Source: Emmonsiellopsis sp. PD_33 (taxonomy: Eukaryota > Ascomycota > Eurotiomycetes > Onygenales > Ajellomycetaceae). From it: DNA of 64,000 bases. The stretch spans positions 49,060 through 113,059 of the forward strand of contig JANTQF010000098.1 of NCBI GenBank assembly GCA_032988165.1. The letters are read 5' to 3'. Positions 50,712 to 62,829 of this stretch are shown here, one piece after another. Made by a program: the position numbers and the translations under genes. A model generated the notes under the pieces. The model was not told the DNA's origin. It saw only the letters and a program-made list of their open reading frames with translations, and searched no databases. The first letter of the stretch is position 1, and every line of letters begins with the position of its first letter.

Positions 50712-51475
50712 AGTGCTTTTGCGAAGACGGATGGTGAAAGTTGCGCGGCAAGTGTGAAAAAACAGAGATAGATGCAAGAGCCTAGAATGATTAAAAAAAT
50801 AATGTTAGCTTAAATCCATACCTACTCACGCCTTGTTTTTTCCCTTCCGTTGAACTAGCAACCAGTTCAATACCGCATAAGACATACCAAGTAGCGCCAG
50901 CAAACCCCAACCCAGCCAACTCCATAGATCCCATCCGATACAGCTCCGGAAAACATTCGCGCGCAAACAAGTTCTCTTCAGTACACGTAAACGAATTTCC
51001 AGATGATCTAACAGTAGGTCTCCAGAGCCGAAAGGCCCCGCCCCATATCACCAAGGCCATGGCGGGGATTAAAAAGGCCCAGACAAGGAAGTCGGCTGTT
51101 AACTTGAAGGTGGGATGCGCCAGTTTTCCGCGAGTCAGCGTGTAGATAGAGCTGATGGTGTTGAAGAGGACAGATAGGAGGAGCTGGATAAAATAGAACA
51201 TGTCAGTGTCGGGGCTTGCTTTCACTTAATTATGTGGATTTCGAGTAGTAGTTATCGAATCATACCGGGGCAATCGGCAATCCATCCTGCCACGCCCCCG
51301 GCGCGAGCGTATTCATATGCACGAAATTCCGCTTCCACGGCTCAATGACGGCCGCAAATAGTGACAGCGCAATCAAGGAGAAATGCGACGTGACCAGACG
51401 CACGATTAGCTCCACCGACCAGCGAGGATCCAGCTCTTGCAGACGATGGCGAGCCGCTGGGCTTATAAGCATCAT
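50701..51475 (-). CDS. Multi-pass membrane protein, MARVEL-like, unknown function
   Basis: Three exons (51475-51266, 51183-50830, 50781-50701), all joined in phase 0, give 214 aa. The N-terminus is MMLISPAARHRLQELDPRWS. Four hydrophobic segments follow: VTSHFSLIALSLFAAVI, LLLSVLFNTISSIYTL, FLVWAFLIPAMALVIWGGAF and LAGLGFAGATWYVLCGIEL. A Cys-containing loop, FTCTEENLFARECFPELYRM, lies between TM3 and TM4. This plan suits fungal MARVEL-type membrane proteins. The last exon (GALASISVFSHLPRN...) is supported by intact splice ends and frame. Without it the protein would end at 50791. Its stop overlaps the start of the following gene by 11 nt. Confidence 0.7.
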
Positions 51476-52946
51476 TGCTTGTCGCCCAGAGTCTCTTGTG
51501 TGGGTGTGGTGGTCCCCTCCCTCTCCGAACCAGACCCGTCCGTCTTTATAGCGACGAGGAAACAGAGTGTTCCCGATTGGTCCTCTGCATCTCGAAGCGG
51601 CCAGCGCTTGGATTCGGGGGTAGTAGGATTGGGTGGGGAAAGACAGGGCGGGAGGGAGGGCATAAAAGTAACAAGACGGATGTTGGAGCTAGATAGTCTA
51701 GTTGCGGGCAGCAAAGACGGAAGAAGACGGTGATGGCTGCCCGGGCTAGAAAATGGATGAAGAAGCAAAGAGAGATATGCAGAGAGAGGAGGTATCGTTC
51801 CCCTCCTTTCCATGGGCCCGTCCAAACCCAATCCATCCCGGTGTCCACCCGAGCCGATCTCAAAAAGGAGAAGGAGAAGGAAAAGGAAAAGGTCGGGCTG
51901 CCGGAAATACAGCAACCTGCTCCCCGGAATCTTCGCCTGTAGTGGGTGTAAAGACCAAGCTCCCCTTGATCATCGCGAGAAGCTGTCATAGCTGGAACTC
52001 CGAGGCGTCCAGTAAAACACCCTAGGCACAGGATCGCATTGAAAAAAAAAAAGTACCAGTACGGGCCCGCAGTCTCGAGAAAGGCTACACATAACATGTT
52101 CAACCCGGAGACCAAGCAGGTCAGACATGCAGGTTTATGCATGGTCCAAATCGACATGGGCCACGATGCAGGAGGGATCAGGGATGCTGAGGGAGCTAGG
52201 GGGTAGGCGAGTTCGGCTGCAACATGGCTGGGACAATCCTGAAACAACGTTCGGCGGAAGAAACCCCAACGGCGAGACCGGAGGAACACAGCGCATAAAG
52301 ATCCGAGTCGGCGAGGCGGAGGTCAAAAGGGGGACAGAAGTAACGACGCGGAGAAAGCAAGGCCGGATTAAGAAGAGGTTTTTGGCTGAACTAGACTAAC
52401 GACTACAACTAAATAATAATAATAATGGAGAGGAAGCGCGCTGGAGTATCTCGCGCCGGCAAGAACAGGTTCTCACTTCTACCCCGGCGCTGGGAGAAAC
52501 CGCTCGTTCCAGAGGAAGAATCCCAGCCGATATATAACATCCAAATAAAGCGCCTTTTCCGAGTCCAACGCGAAATGTACCACAAAAGCTGCACCCTGGA
52601 AAACTAACCCCAGCTATCCGCATTGAAAAGAACAAGACAAAAAATCATACACGACAAAAACTGTACAGCAGCTGACAGGGTTCAGCGCGTCGGCTTCCAA
52701 GATCAGTCCAATAGCCATTGCTTCCCAAGTAGCAATTGCCACAAACAAAAATTGCCGTCAATGGCTAGATAGCGGAAATCAAAAGCCATGTTGATCAGGC
52801 CAACCCTACCCAAAAGCAAAGTCTGAAGCAAGGAGAGTATACAGGAGTCTCAAAGAAGCCAAAACAGACGGCCAAAAAAACACACAACTCCAAAAACAAG
52901 ATACCCGCCCAAAAAACCAACTGGACAAATGCAAAAAGCGACGAAA
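51476..52946. other. Intergenic upstream of the membrane protein, 3' side of rad21
   Basis: The minus-strand frame at 51546-52289 is open for 247 codons, but its content is Phe/Ser/Pro-rich without any motif, consistent with pyrimidine-rich promoter DNA. The rest is probably the rad21 3' UTR. No gene called. Confidence 0.45.
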
Positions 52947-54813
52947 TCACGCAGCAATCTCGGGTCCTTGTGTAGCGATTTCGCCGCCGGCTTCGGTTTC
53001 CGCCCAGGATCCCCAGAGACCTTGCTTGGCGCGGATCTTTAGGCGGCCACCGATGGTGTTGCTGCTCTGGTCAACCTTGACGGCATCTTTCGTTGCCAGC
53101 ACGAGGACCTCGAAGAACATCTTGGTTGCGTCGCTCTTGCTCGTGGTTTGTTCGGGCAGTAGATCCTGGAAGATCACGGCGGCCTTTTTGGACTGAGTCG
53201 CACCCTCGGACGGTTCACCACCAAACCGATCTCGAAGGATGTGGACGGCATGCTGGGTTCCTACAGAGATGGGGCCACTCTCTGCTGGGTGGACAGCGCT
53301 GCTGGAGTCATCAAATCCGTCCATATGAAGACCGCCTTCGTCATCGGACATGTCGTGATGGCGCTCATGGTCCTCTTCCTCGCCAGCAAGTTGAATTTCG
53401 GACTGCTGGTTCAAGGTAGAGTCACCACCAAGCCCGACACCTTCATCTTGATGTAGGAATTCCTCCTCTTCACCGATCTCAAGACCAGGTACCTTGTCGG
53501 CTTCATCAACGTCCATGTCGGCAATTGCGCTGTCACGCTTCCGTTTAAGCTCGCCAGATCTTCTCACAGCATCGATTGAGAGCATGTCGCGGAGTTCTGG
53601 CGCCCAGCTCTGATTGCTGCCCATGACACTTGAAACAAAATCTCCGTTCTTTTGCATGTTCATCAGGGTCAGGAGGAGAGGGTCACGCGGCAAAATAGAT
53701 GCAGGTTTCAAGATACTGTCATGGTCGGCTTGTTGCTCTTTAATCTGGTGAGTGGAGAGCATGGTCTCAGCATCTGGCTGGATAATCTTTCTCCGTTTGG
53801 CTCTTTGCGTTTGGCGGACAGTTTCGTGCATAAAAGTATCATCCATCTCTCGAACAACACTGGACCGTGCAGATGATAGAGGGGATTGTGAGTCTCTGAG
53901 GAATTCGCTGGGCTCTTCCACGGGAACGATAGTGGTGTCTTCATCGATTGGGACGCCTAGCTCTTCCTCAACACCGCCCATTTGCACATCATCGTCCTGC
54001 TGCAAGAAGCCGTCCACATTGTCGTGGAAATCTCCGGCAATGCTGCTCTTAGGGAATTGAATGCCGGCGTCTCCATGATCCAGGTCGATTGAGTCGTCGA
54101 ACGTCCTATGGTCGTCACTGAAAAGATCCTCGCCAACAGGTCGAGGAGCGGGCGCGTCTCGCCCAACCTCAATGCTCATGTCGTGGCCAAGGGGCATATC
54201 GTCTTCACCTAGATCGAGAACAAGTCCTGTGTCGTCTTCGAGGTGTGGTCTTTCCACGGGGGTGGCAAATCTTTGGGTGGCATTGGTGTCTGGAAGAAGC
54301 TGGCTGGACCAACCCAGAGACGAGGCTGGCCGCTTGCCTTCCGCTTCTAATTGCAAGGGCTGTGAGAACAGAACAGAGGTATCCAAGTTCATGAACAGGT
54401 CAGACTCTGTGAGCACGTCTGGTAGAGTAATTCCACCGGCAGGGAGGGTGACAGAGCTTGGGAGATCATTGTTGTTTGTCAATCGAAACGCCTGTCACGG
54501 TCATTAGGAAAGCAAGTCCGGTTCTCAGAATGGCGAAAGGAATACGAACCATTTTAATTTTCATCAAAGCTTCATTGCAATCATCAAGGAGATATCTAGT
54601 TTTGCGACTGTAGATGCGAACAACACCCAGAAGCAGCTGGCCGCTCAATCGCAGGGCCATTGGTGCTTGGCCTTGATCAACAATTGCGCTGACACTGCTT
54701 TCGATATCCGACTGCAGAATGTGGGATTTGGACAGTTTGCGCTCGAGGTTAGCGGAGAGCCAGACTCGAGCCAGCGGCCCGGTCTTCGACAACAGCGTCT
54801 CCGAGTAAAACAT
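52947..54813 (-). CDS. rad21: Cohesin kleisin subunit Rad21/Scc1
   Basis: Two exons (54813-54550, 54491-52947) join in frame to 602 aa. The N-terminal Rad21/Rec8 domain starts MFYSETLLSKTGPLARVWLS and contains LRLSGQLLLGVVRIYSRKTR, the part that closes on Smc3. A long acidic linker follows with the site SIEVGR (residues about 194-199, 54159-54176), matching the separase consensus. The C-terminal winged-helix domain, which binds Smc1, includes VIFQDLLPEQTTSKSDATKM and FFEVLVLATKDAVKV. The protein holds sister chromatids until anaphase. Intron 1 uses the uncommon donor GTTCGT; it places AFRLTNNND in frame after KIKM. The gene is divergent from pmr1, with about 1 kb between starts. Confidence 0.94.
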
Positions 54814-55852
54814 GGTGAAAAATGTATTAAGATAGGTGTACAGTAGGATAGACTATGCAGCGGGAAGGGAGTTCAACAATGGTTGCGACCAGGACGTCGA
54901 CTCGCAGTCATCGACGCGCCGGTGCAAGGTTCGTGGTCAACAAATTGCGAACTCGCGTAATGGGAATGGCCGGGGCACCAGGGTCCAAGAGGGGGTCGAA
55001 GGCGGCCACGACAGCAGAGGCAGCGGAGTGTGGACAGCAGGAGTGCCAGAGAGCAGAATACCGCGATGACCGCGGGCGGGAGATGGGGCTGGCGACGGCG
55101 AGCAGGGAGCAGAGGGGAGAGGGGTTGAAGTTGAAGTTGAAGTTGATGATGGATGTTGTGAGGCGCGTTGTTGCCAAAACGAGAAAGCCGGTGGCTGGCA
55201 GGTCACGTGGAGTGGGTGCACGTGACTGCTGCCTTGGCGCGTTCGATCAACTCTCCAGGGTGAATTTGGATGCAGGGACAACGACATTATTATTGTTGTT
55301 GTTGGATTACCCGGCAGATATATTATACATCCCATATACAGGAAAGGTATCCATCCCATAATAATAGCAATATTAAGTCCCTGTTGTCTGTTCATCTCTA
55401 TCTTACTATCATCCTCATAGATCAGGAATGCTAGCTTCGGCACCCCAGCCCTAGGCCCAGAGCGGACTAGCGCCGTCTGCGTCCAGCCTGTCCCTTGAGC
55501 CTCATCCATCCAGCCATGTATCCTGATATTTTATTTCTGACAGCGGCAGACCGCAACCTCCCACCCTCGCATTCTTTTGCTTCTGCAGCTTGCATTGGCT
55601 CCCTATTGTGTATGCCGGCATTGACCCCCGATCCACACGCCCACTCCCCTCGCCAACCTTCTTTGTTCCCTCGCTGCGGCCAGCTATTACTTATCCCAGC
55701 AACCTCCTCGCCGTGTCCGACCCAATCCCCAATCCCCCGTCCCGCCCTCTAATATATGCCTCCGTCGAGACCCTCGTAACCCCGGCTTTGGCCAGCCCCG
55801 TATCCATCTCGGGATGCAAGACCCGCGGGCCGATCCCTCCACGTCCTGAGAT
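54814..55852. promoter_or_regulatory. Shared upstream region of rad21 and pmr1
   Basis: A 1.04 kb divergent spacer. GTCACGTG (55202-55209) and CACGTGAC (55219-55226) form a perfect inverted pair with a 9-nt gap, suited to a bHLH factor of Cbf1 type. A short TTGAAG hexamer repeat is at about 55124-55147. Open frames here are short and unconvincing. Which gene the element serves cannot be told. Confidence 0.55.
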
Positions 55853-58800
55853 ATGTCAGGCCTTCCCGCCCCGTCGCTCCCTCTCTACAATGCCGCCGAC
55901 TCCGGTCGATCCTCTCCTCCTCCCCGTCGCATGAGCACCACCGTGTCCTCCACCACCACATCGACATACTCCAAACTCACGCCGCAAGAGGTCGCCGATC
56001 GACTAGCAACACATTTGGTACATGGCCTCTCTCCAGCCGATGCGGATGCGCGCCTGCTGCGGGACGGCCCCAATGAATTACCTCATGATGACCCCGAGCC
56101 TCTCTGGCTACGATTTCTAAAGCAGTTCAAGGAGCCGCTGATATTGCTCCTTTTGGCGTCTGCGGGGATATCGTTTTTTATGGGCAATTACGACGATGCA
56201 GTTAGTATTACGCTTGCCGTTACCATTGTCGTGAGTGTCGGTTTCGTTCAGGAATACAGGTCGGAGAAGTCGCTGGAGGCTCTGAGTAAACTGGTACCGC
56301 ATTATGCCCACCTGATTCGCAATGTGCCCTCCTCAGGCTCTACGGGTTTTACAACGCCGCGAACTGCAAGTAGCGTGGATGATGTGGAGTTGCAGGTGTT
56401 AACAAACGGGCCCCATCCAGAGTCATCAGCCGCGAAAGCGTCTACGACAGTGCAAGCAGGCCAATTGGTACCCGGAGATCTGGTCCTGTTTTCGACTGGC
56501 GATCGGATACCTGCAGATATTCGAATCACGAGCTCGACAGACCTTTCCATTGACGAGTCGAACCTAACAGGCGAAAATGAACCGGTTACGAAATTCTCAG
56601 AGTCGCTGGGAAATTCAAAAAACGGCCTTCAACCACCAAAGGAAAATGCATCTACATATGTACCCACGCCGCCCCGGTCCCCTTTCTACGACTCCCCCGC
56701 TGCTGGAACGGTTGGGACCGACCTTCGACTAAATGAGCAACACAACATTGCTTTCATGGGGACACTGGTGCGATCTGGCTATGGTCAAGGAATCGTGATT
56801 GCTACCGGCCCTAACACGGAATTCGGTAGCATTTCCGCCTCTTTACAGGAAATTGAGAGCCCCCGAACACCGCTTCAATTGTCTATGGACCGGCTAGGAC
56901 AGGAGCTAAGCTACATGTCATTTGCCGTCATTGGATTGATTGTTCTCGTTGGGCTTTTACAGGGTAGAAACCTCCTGGATATGTTCACCATCGGAGTCTC
57001 CTTGGCTGTCGCCGCCATTCCCGAGGGGCTCCCGATTATTGTCACCGTCACCCTCGCGCTAGGGGTGCTTCGGATGGCCAATAGAGGTGCAATCGTCCGA
57101 CGTCTACCCAGCGTAGAAACGTTAGGTTCAGTCAATGTCGTCTGCAGCGACAAAACTGGCACGTTAACGCTCAATCACATGACAGTCACTAAGATGTGGC
57201 ATTTCGACGCTGATTCCCCCTTCGATATCAAAAGGGACAGCGGCTTAATAAGCCCAAGCGCCGCTGCGCGAACCATCATCCGCGTCGGCAACATTGCGAA
57301 TAATGCGCGTTTGTCCCGCGCGCACGCCAACTCCCCAGCCACAGCAGCCTCCGCGGCTATACTATCGTCGACCGTTGATCAGTCGTCCGGGGCAGTTAAA
57401 AGCCGATGGGTAGGCCAACCAACCGACGTCGCCATTTTAGATTTATTGGATACATTCGGCGAAGACGATGTGCGGGATCGAATCAGCGCACGCATTGCGG
57501 AGACGCCATTCAGCTCTGAGCGAAAATGGATGGGCGTGGTCATTGGTAGCGGTACCCCGATAGATAATAGTTTTGGACAAAGCGGTTCTGAAGCTGCATA
57601 CATTAAAGGATCCATAGAGGAAGTTCTCAAGCGATGTGATACATATTTAACAAAAGATGGCCGAGAAGTGATTTTAGACGAGACTAGACGGCAGGCGGCG
57701 AAACAGGCGGCAGAGTCGATGGCTGAGGAAGGGCTACGGGTTCTTGGTTTCGCAAGTGGACCGGTCAAGGATGTTCCAAGGGGCGCTCGTCCACTGGGCA
57801 GCCGGAGCTCGACGCCTCATCTGGCGGAAAAAGCCGCACACAGTCGGTTTGGCCAGACGAAAAATGACGAACTCTATACAGGGCTTGTGTTTTCGGGTCT
57901 TGTGGGTATGAACGATCCGCCTCGAAAGGATGTCCATAAATCCATCCGCAGACTCATGGCCGGAGGAGTCAAGGTCATCATGATCACAGGAGATGCAGAG
58001 ACGACAGCGGTCGCCATCGCGAAGAAGCTCGGAATGCCCATCAATAGATCCCCGGCAGCCAGAGAGGTACTCAGGGGCGAAGACATTGAGCACATGAGCA
58101 CCGCAGAACTCGCCCAGACGATCTCAGGCACCTCCATCTTCGCCCGGACGAGTCCCGATCACAAGATGAAAATTGTGCGGGCTCTCCAATCCCGTGGTGA
58201 CGTGGTCGCAATGACTGGTGATGGCGTCAATGATGCTCCCGCTTTGAAAAAGGCAGACATTGGAATATCAATGGGCCGATTAGGAACCGACGTCGCCAAG
58301 GAAGCGGCGGATATGATTCTAACCGATGACGATTTCTCCACGATTCTCCGCGCCATCGAGCAGGGCAAGGGCATCTTCTACAACATCCAGAACTTCATCA
58401 CCTTCCAGCTCAGCACCAGCGTTGCGGCATTGAGTCTCGTGCTCTTAAGCACAACACTAGGCTTCAAAAACCCCCTCAACGCCATGCAGATATTATGGAT
58501 TAGTACGTCCCCTCGTCTCCCCCGTTAACTAAAAAAAAAACTCAACTAACAAAGCCCGCAGACATCCTAATGGACGGCCCCCCCGCCCAATCCCTAGGCG
58601 TCGAACCCGTCGACCCGAGCATAATGTCCCGCCCGCCACGCCCCAAGCACGCGCGCGTGCTCACAAAGCCCCTCCTCCGCCGCGTCCTAACCTCCTCCTT
58701 ATTAATCATGCTCGGCACACTAGCAATCTACATCCACGAAATGTCCGACCACACGGACGAAGTATCCGGCGCCGTGTCCCGCGTCGTCACCCGCCGCGAC

Positions 58801-59175
58801 ACCACCATGACATTCACCTGCTTCGTGCTATTCGACATGTTCAACGCGCTGACGTGCCGGTCGGAGGCCAAGTCGATACTTCGCGGAGAGCTGAAGTTGT
58901 TTGGGAACCGGATGTTTAACTATGCAGTTTTGGGCAGTCTGGTGGGCCAGGCGTGTGTTATCTATTTGCCCGTGCTGCAGGGGGTGTTTCAGACGGAGGC
59001 GGTCGGGTTGTGGGATTTGTGTGTGCTGGTGGCGATTTCGAGTTCGGTGTTTTGGGTGGATGAGGGGAGGAAGTTTTTGGCATGGCGGCGGAGGAATGGG
59101 GTTGTGGTTGGGGCTGGGGGTGTTGGGGGCGGGGGGATTCTGGGGAGGGCGAGTGGGTATAGTGTTAATGTGTGA
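55853..59175 (+). CDS. pmr1: Golgi Ca2+/Mn2+-transporting P-type ATPase (Pmr1/SPCA)
   Basis: Two exons (55853-58502, 58562-59175) join in frame to 1087 aa. The Ser/Pro-rich N-terminus precedes the cation-ATPase N domain (LTPQEVADRLATHLVHGLSP). The actuator region has SNLTGENEPVTK. M4 has the ion-binding PEGLPIIVTVTLALGVLRMA. The phosphorylation site is CSDKTGTLTLNHMTVTKMW with Asp about residue 433. The hinge has TGDGVNDAPALKKADIGISM. M5/M6 span the intron ([20 protein letters not shown]). The M6 sequence and overall length fit the secretory-pathway SPCA group, which loads Ca2+ and Mn2+ into the Golgi. An insert of about 60 residues sits after TKFSESLGNSK. The Gly-rich C-terminus is dispensable-looking. 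Confidence 0.95.
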
Positions 59176-60747
59176 TGTGGCTTTCCTTTTTGTTTTGGAC
59201 TATGTTTTATATGTGCATGGGGGGTGGGTGGGGGGTGTTGCGATGTATAACAGGATGAGGTTGACAATGACGGACGACCTTGATTGATGTTTTGCCCCAT
59301 TTTTATTTTCTCCCCATCTCCTTTCTTGCTATGCTATACTACTGTTCAATACTCTGTTATAAAATCATAGCCTGCCTGGTTTGTCTATTTTCTTTCTGAA
59401 AGACTTGCTTTGTATATAGTTCCCAAACATCAGAATCACTGTCATCTCCCCCACTGTCTAAACCTACCAGCAGAGTCCCCCTTCCCCTTAATCTCATCCC
59501 AATTGAATCTCATGTAACCAACCCATAGGGCTGAACAAGCCCTAAAAGCCCCCATCAACTTACGTAATCCACCCCCCTTCTCTCCGCCCTAATTAATTGC
59601 GACATTGCCCAATCGGGAACTTTCTTGCTGTCAAATTCGAATAAAACAAAATGGGCCTTTTTTTTTTATATATTTTTTTTTCTTTCTCGCAGCTTTGCTT
59701 TGTGATTCCTGTTGAACAGTGTGAAACCATGCGGCGCTAATAACTAATTAAATTGTCTTTTTTCCCCCTTTCATGATCTATTATTATGACTTCAACCTCC
59801 CCCATCCATGCCGGTCTTACATACCCTCATACCTCCACAGCCAGCCGCTCGCTGCGCTGCGTTGGCCGAATCAGGTCAGAGCAGAGCAGAGCAGAGCAGA
59901 GCAGAACAGCCTTGCCTAACAACATGATGCAGAACTATTCACATAGTTAATGATGCCTTTTCTTTTCCTTTTCCCATTTCCATTTACCATCATCAATGCC
60001 TAACTCCCGGGCCGCCGCGGGGAGCAGGGAGGGGGAGGGGAGGGCCCTCTCCCATACCATATCATATCATACCCAACCAACCAACCTCTAGCCATCCGTC
60101 AGCCAGGTCTTATCCTTTTATTATTAATAACTAGTTCACTACCCTAGCCGGCTGGCCAGCCAGGACACCCCTCAGTTCTTTATTCCAGGGAGAGAGAGCT
60201 GTTGGAGGGGCTAGTGCTGCCCTGTCACTGTGACTAGCACTATCACTAACCAGCTTCGCCCTTACCAGGAGGGTTAGGAATTCTGATTATCATATGGATG
60301 GACAGTGTCCCTGACTCTCTCCCACATCGAACCAATCTGAACCCCATTACTTAACTGGTTATCTAACTAGCCTCTAACGCAGCAAATGAATAGGCAACCC
60401 TTGGAAGCAAGAGCAGGTCAGCGCATGGGATAGCATGGGTATTACATGTATATATATATATGTATATATGTGTATGGAACTAGGTATGTATGTATGTCTA
60501 AACTCCCTTATATGTGGATGAAATAAATAAAAATCAGCAAAACAGCGCTGATATTAAACTCCCAGATATATATATAGAGAGTGTGCCAGCCCTGCCAGCC
60601 TGCACAGCAACCAACAACCAACAGCCAAAAAAGAAAAGAAAACACCAGTGGTATATACGTGTTGCTCAGCTCGCCAAACCGATCAGACCAAAGAAACAAA
60701 GGAGCAGAAACAGAAACAGAAGCAAGAAGAGAAAAAAAAAGACCAGC
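59176..60747. other. Intergenic between convergent pmr1 and ammonium transporter
   Basis: No supported gene in about 1.57 kb. It holds a six-copy GCAGA tandem repeat (about 59876-59905), a TA-rich microsatellite (60450-60475) and T-rich runs near 59660-59690. The 3' UTRs of both flanking genes should lie here. Confidence 0.5.
59876..59905 (+). repeat. (GCAGA)6 short tandem repeat
   Basis: Six consecutive GCAGA-type pentamers, the first slightly imperfect, in the pmr1/ammonium transporter spacer. Confidence 0.85.
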
Positions 60748-62517
60748 TTAATCTATCTTGTCAACATCCACCGACGCGGCCGTTTTCTGCTCTATAGACG
60801 TGGGTGCAATCCCAATTGGTTCCACATCCCGCTTCTCATCGCTCGCTTCGGACTGCGACGGCGTATCTCTCACCACCATCCGCCCGTGGGTCGGCACCGG
60901 CACCGTCGCCATATCGCTATGCTCGCCAGTCCCATATAGATGGGCGCGCGGCGTTTCGTGGCCCTCCTCATTCTGCACGTACTTCTGCGGCGTCCACGCG
61001 AGATAGTCGCGCCGCACCTCGACATAGTCGTACGCGAACTCGCCCAGCTGGTCGTCGTCCATGCCCAGCAGCTCGGCCTCCTCGGAGGCGCGCAGGTTGA
61101 GGCCTGGGATGAAGTTGATGGCGTACGCGATGATGGCGGAGACGACGAAGGCGTACGCGCTCGATGCGACGATGGCGGCGATTTGGATGTAGAGCTGTTT
61201 GTAGTTGTGGATGAGCCAGCCGCCCATGCCGGAGCCGACGTTGACGCCGTCGAGGCCGATGATGGCGTCCGATGCGAAGAGGGCGTTGAAGATGAGCCCG
61301 ACCATGCCGGCTACGCCGTGCTCGGCGAAGATATCCATCGAGTCGTCGATGCGGATCCAGTATTTGACTGCGATTGGTTAGTGGGAGTTGGCTATATGCG
61401 GAATTGGGGGGCAGAACTCACTCTTGGTGCTGTAATTGGCCACGACGCCGGTGACGATTCCGAGGATAACACTGGCCCAGGGAGTGATGAAGCCGGACGC
61501 AGGAGTGGCAGCAACTAGGCCGGAGATGGTGCCTGAACACCAACCAACCATGGACCACTTGCGCGCCAGCCGCCAATCGAGCAGCACCCATGTGATGGCG
61601 GCAAAACTGGCAGTCAAATTGGTATTCCAGCAGGCCATGACGGCGCGGAGGTTGGCGCCAAAGGCCGAGCCACCGTTGAATCCCAGCCAGCCAAACCAGA
61701 GAAACACGGTACCAAGCAGGATGAGCGAGACGTTGTGCGGGCGGAAGTTGAGCATCATGCGCTCCTGGCGACGGCCGAGGACCATGGAGTATGCGAGGGC
61801 GGACATGCCGGAGCCGATTTCGACGGGGACGCCCCCGGCATAGTCGAGGACGCCGTAGCTGAAGGCCCAACCATTGACATTCCAGACCCAGCAGGCGAGG
61901 GGGCAGTAGACGAGCGTGGCCCAGAAGAAGGTGAAGACCATGGCGGGGAGCAGACGGCCGCGTTCAGCGACGGCGCCCATGATGATGGCGGCGGTGACGG
62001 CGCAAAATTGCATCTAATAAACAGTTTAGCTACAGGTCACCCGAACACGACAGCCTTTGCAAGGTAAGATAATGCGTACCTGATAAAACGCATAGAGCAG
62101 GCCCGGGACCAACGGCGAGCCAGGACTCGGGTCGCCCAGGGTCTTCATCAGGCCAAAGTTTCTCAGATTGCCGATGAACCCATTGGTTGCGGTGGGCGAG
62201 AAGGCGAGCGAGTATCCCCAGAAATACCACTGGAAGCACACGACGGACATGGAGCCCATGCAGGCCCATATCATGCTGAGGGCGGACTTGCGGCGAGCGA
62301 GGCCGGAGTAGAGGAAGCCCAGGCCGGGCACCATGACCATGACCATCGCGGAGGCCACGATGATGTAGGCCTGGTCGCCGGCCTGGAACCATTTGTTGAG
62401 GTTTTCGACGCGCGAGTCACCGCCGAGGTCGGTGTTGGTGGCTAGGTCGAAGTTGGCCGGGGCGCCGGTCCAGTTGTAGGAGGCATAGTCGGGGGCGTAG
62501 GGGGCGGAGGCCGCCAT
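60748..62517 (-). CDS. Ammonium transporter (Mep/Amt family)
   Basis: Three exons (62517-62080, 62013-61422, 61367-60748) join in frame to 549 aa. The extracellular N-terminus is followed by eleven expected membrane segments. Landmarks are GDQAYIIVASAMVMVMVPGL, FLYSGLARRKSALSM, the Amt signature DYAGGVPVEIGSGMSALAYS, FLWFGWLGFNGGSAFGANLR (family GxGFNxGS), and the pore region DDSMDIFAEHGVAGMVG, with the conserved His of the substrate tunnel. The Glu/Asp-rich cytosolic C-terminus contains the LLGMDDDQLGEFAYDYVEVR tail known to couple subunits. It is a plasma-membrane trimer importing ammonium. It is closest to fungal MeaA/MepA or Mep2 types, which cannot be separated by eye. Many HGATAR sites lie upstream. 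Confidence 0.94.
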
Positions 62518-62829
62518 GCGGTGTGGTTGTATGGGGATCAGGGAGAAACGAAGGATAGAAAGAGAGAGAAGATGAAGCTGAGAAAAAGAAGTCGGGAGAA
62601 GGAATCAAATGGTTAATATTCAGTTCTCGCGGCTTTACCGTACCATACATACACACGGGGGGGGGGGTAAGGGAGGCGGCGGGAAAAAGTTAATCGAGAA
62701 AGTCAATCAGAACCAAACAAGAAAAAGGAAAAAAGAAAAGAAGATTAGATGCTAATGGAAATGCTGAAGCCGAGTCAGCATCATTATTTATTTATTGATT
62801 TCTCCATCTTGGTTCCTGCCATCTCCTAT

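Noticed and set aside
50791..50829. Alternative read-through end of the membrane protein
   Set aside because: The third exon has intact splice ends and keeps phase 0, so the spliced form is preferred. The read-through may exist as an isoform.
51546..52289. 247-codon minus frame, Phe/Ser/Pro-rich
   Set aside because: No recognisable motif or membrane pattern. It fits stop-poor promoter sequence.
59876..59905. Tandem repeat as a CRISPR-like array
   Set aside because: The units are 5 nt with no spacers, and the host is a fungus.
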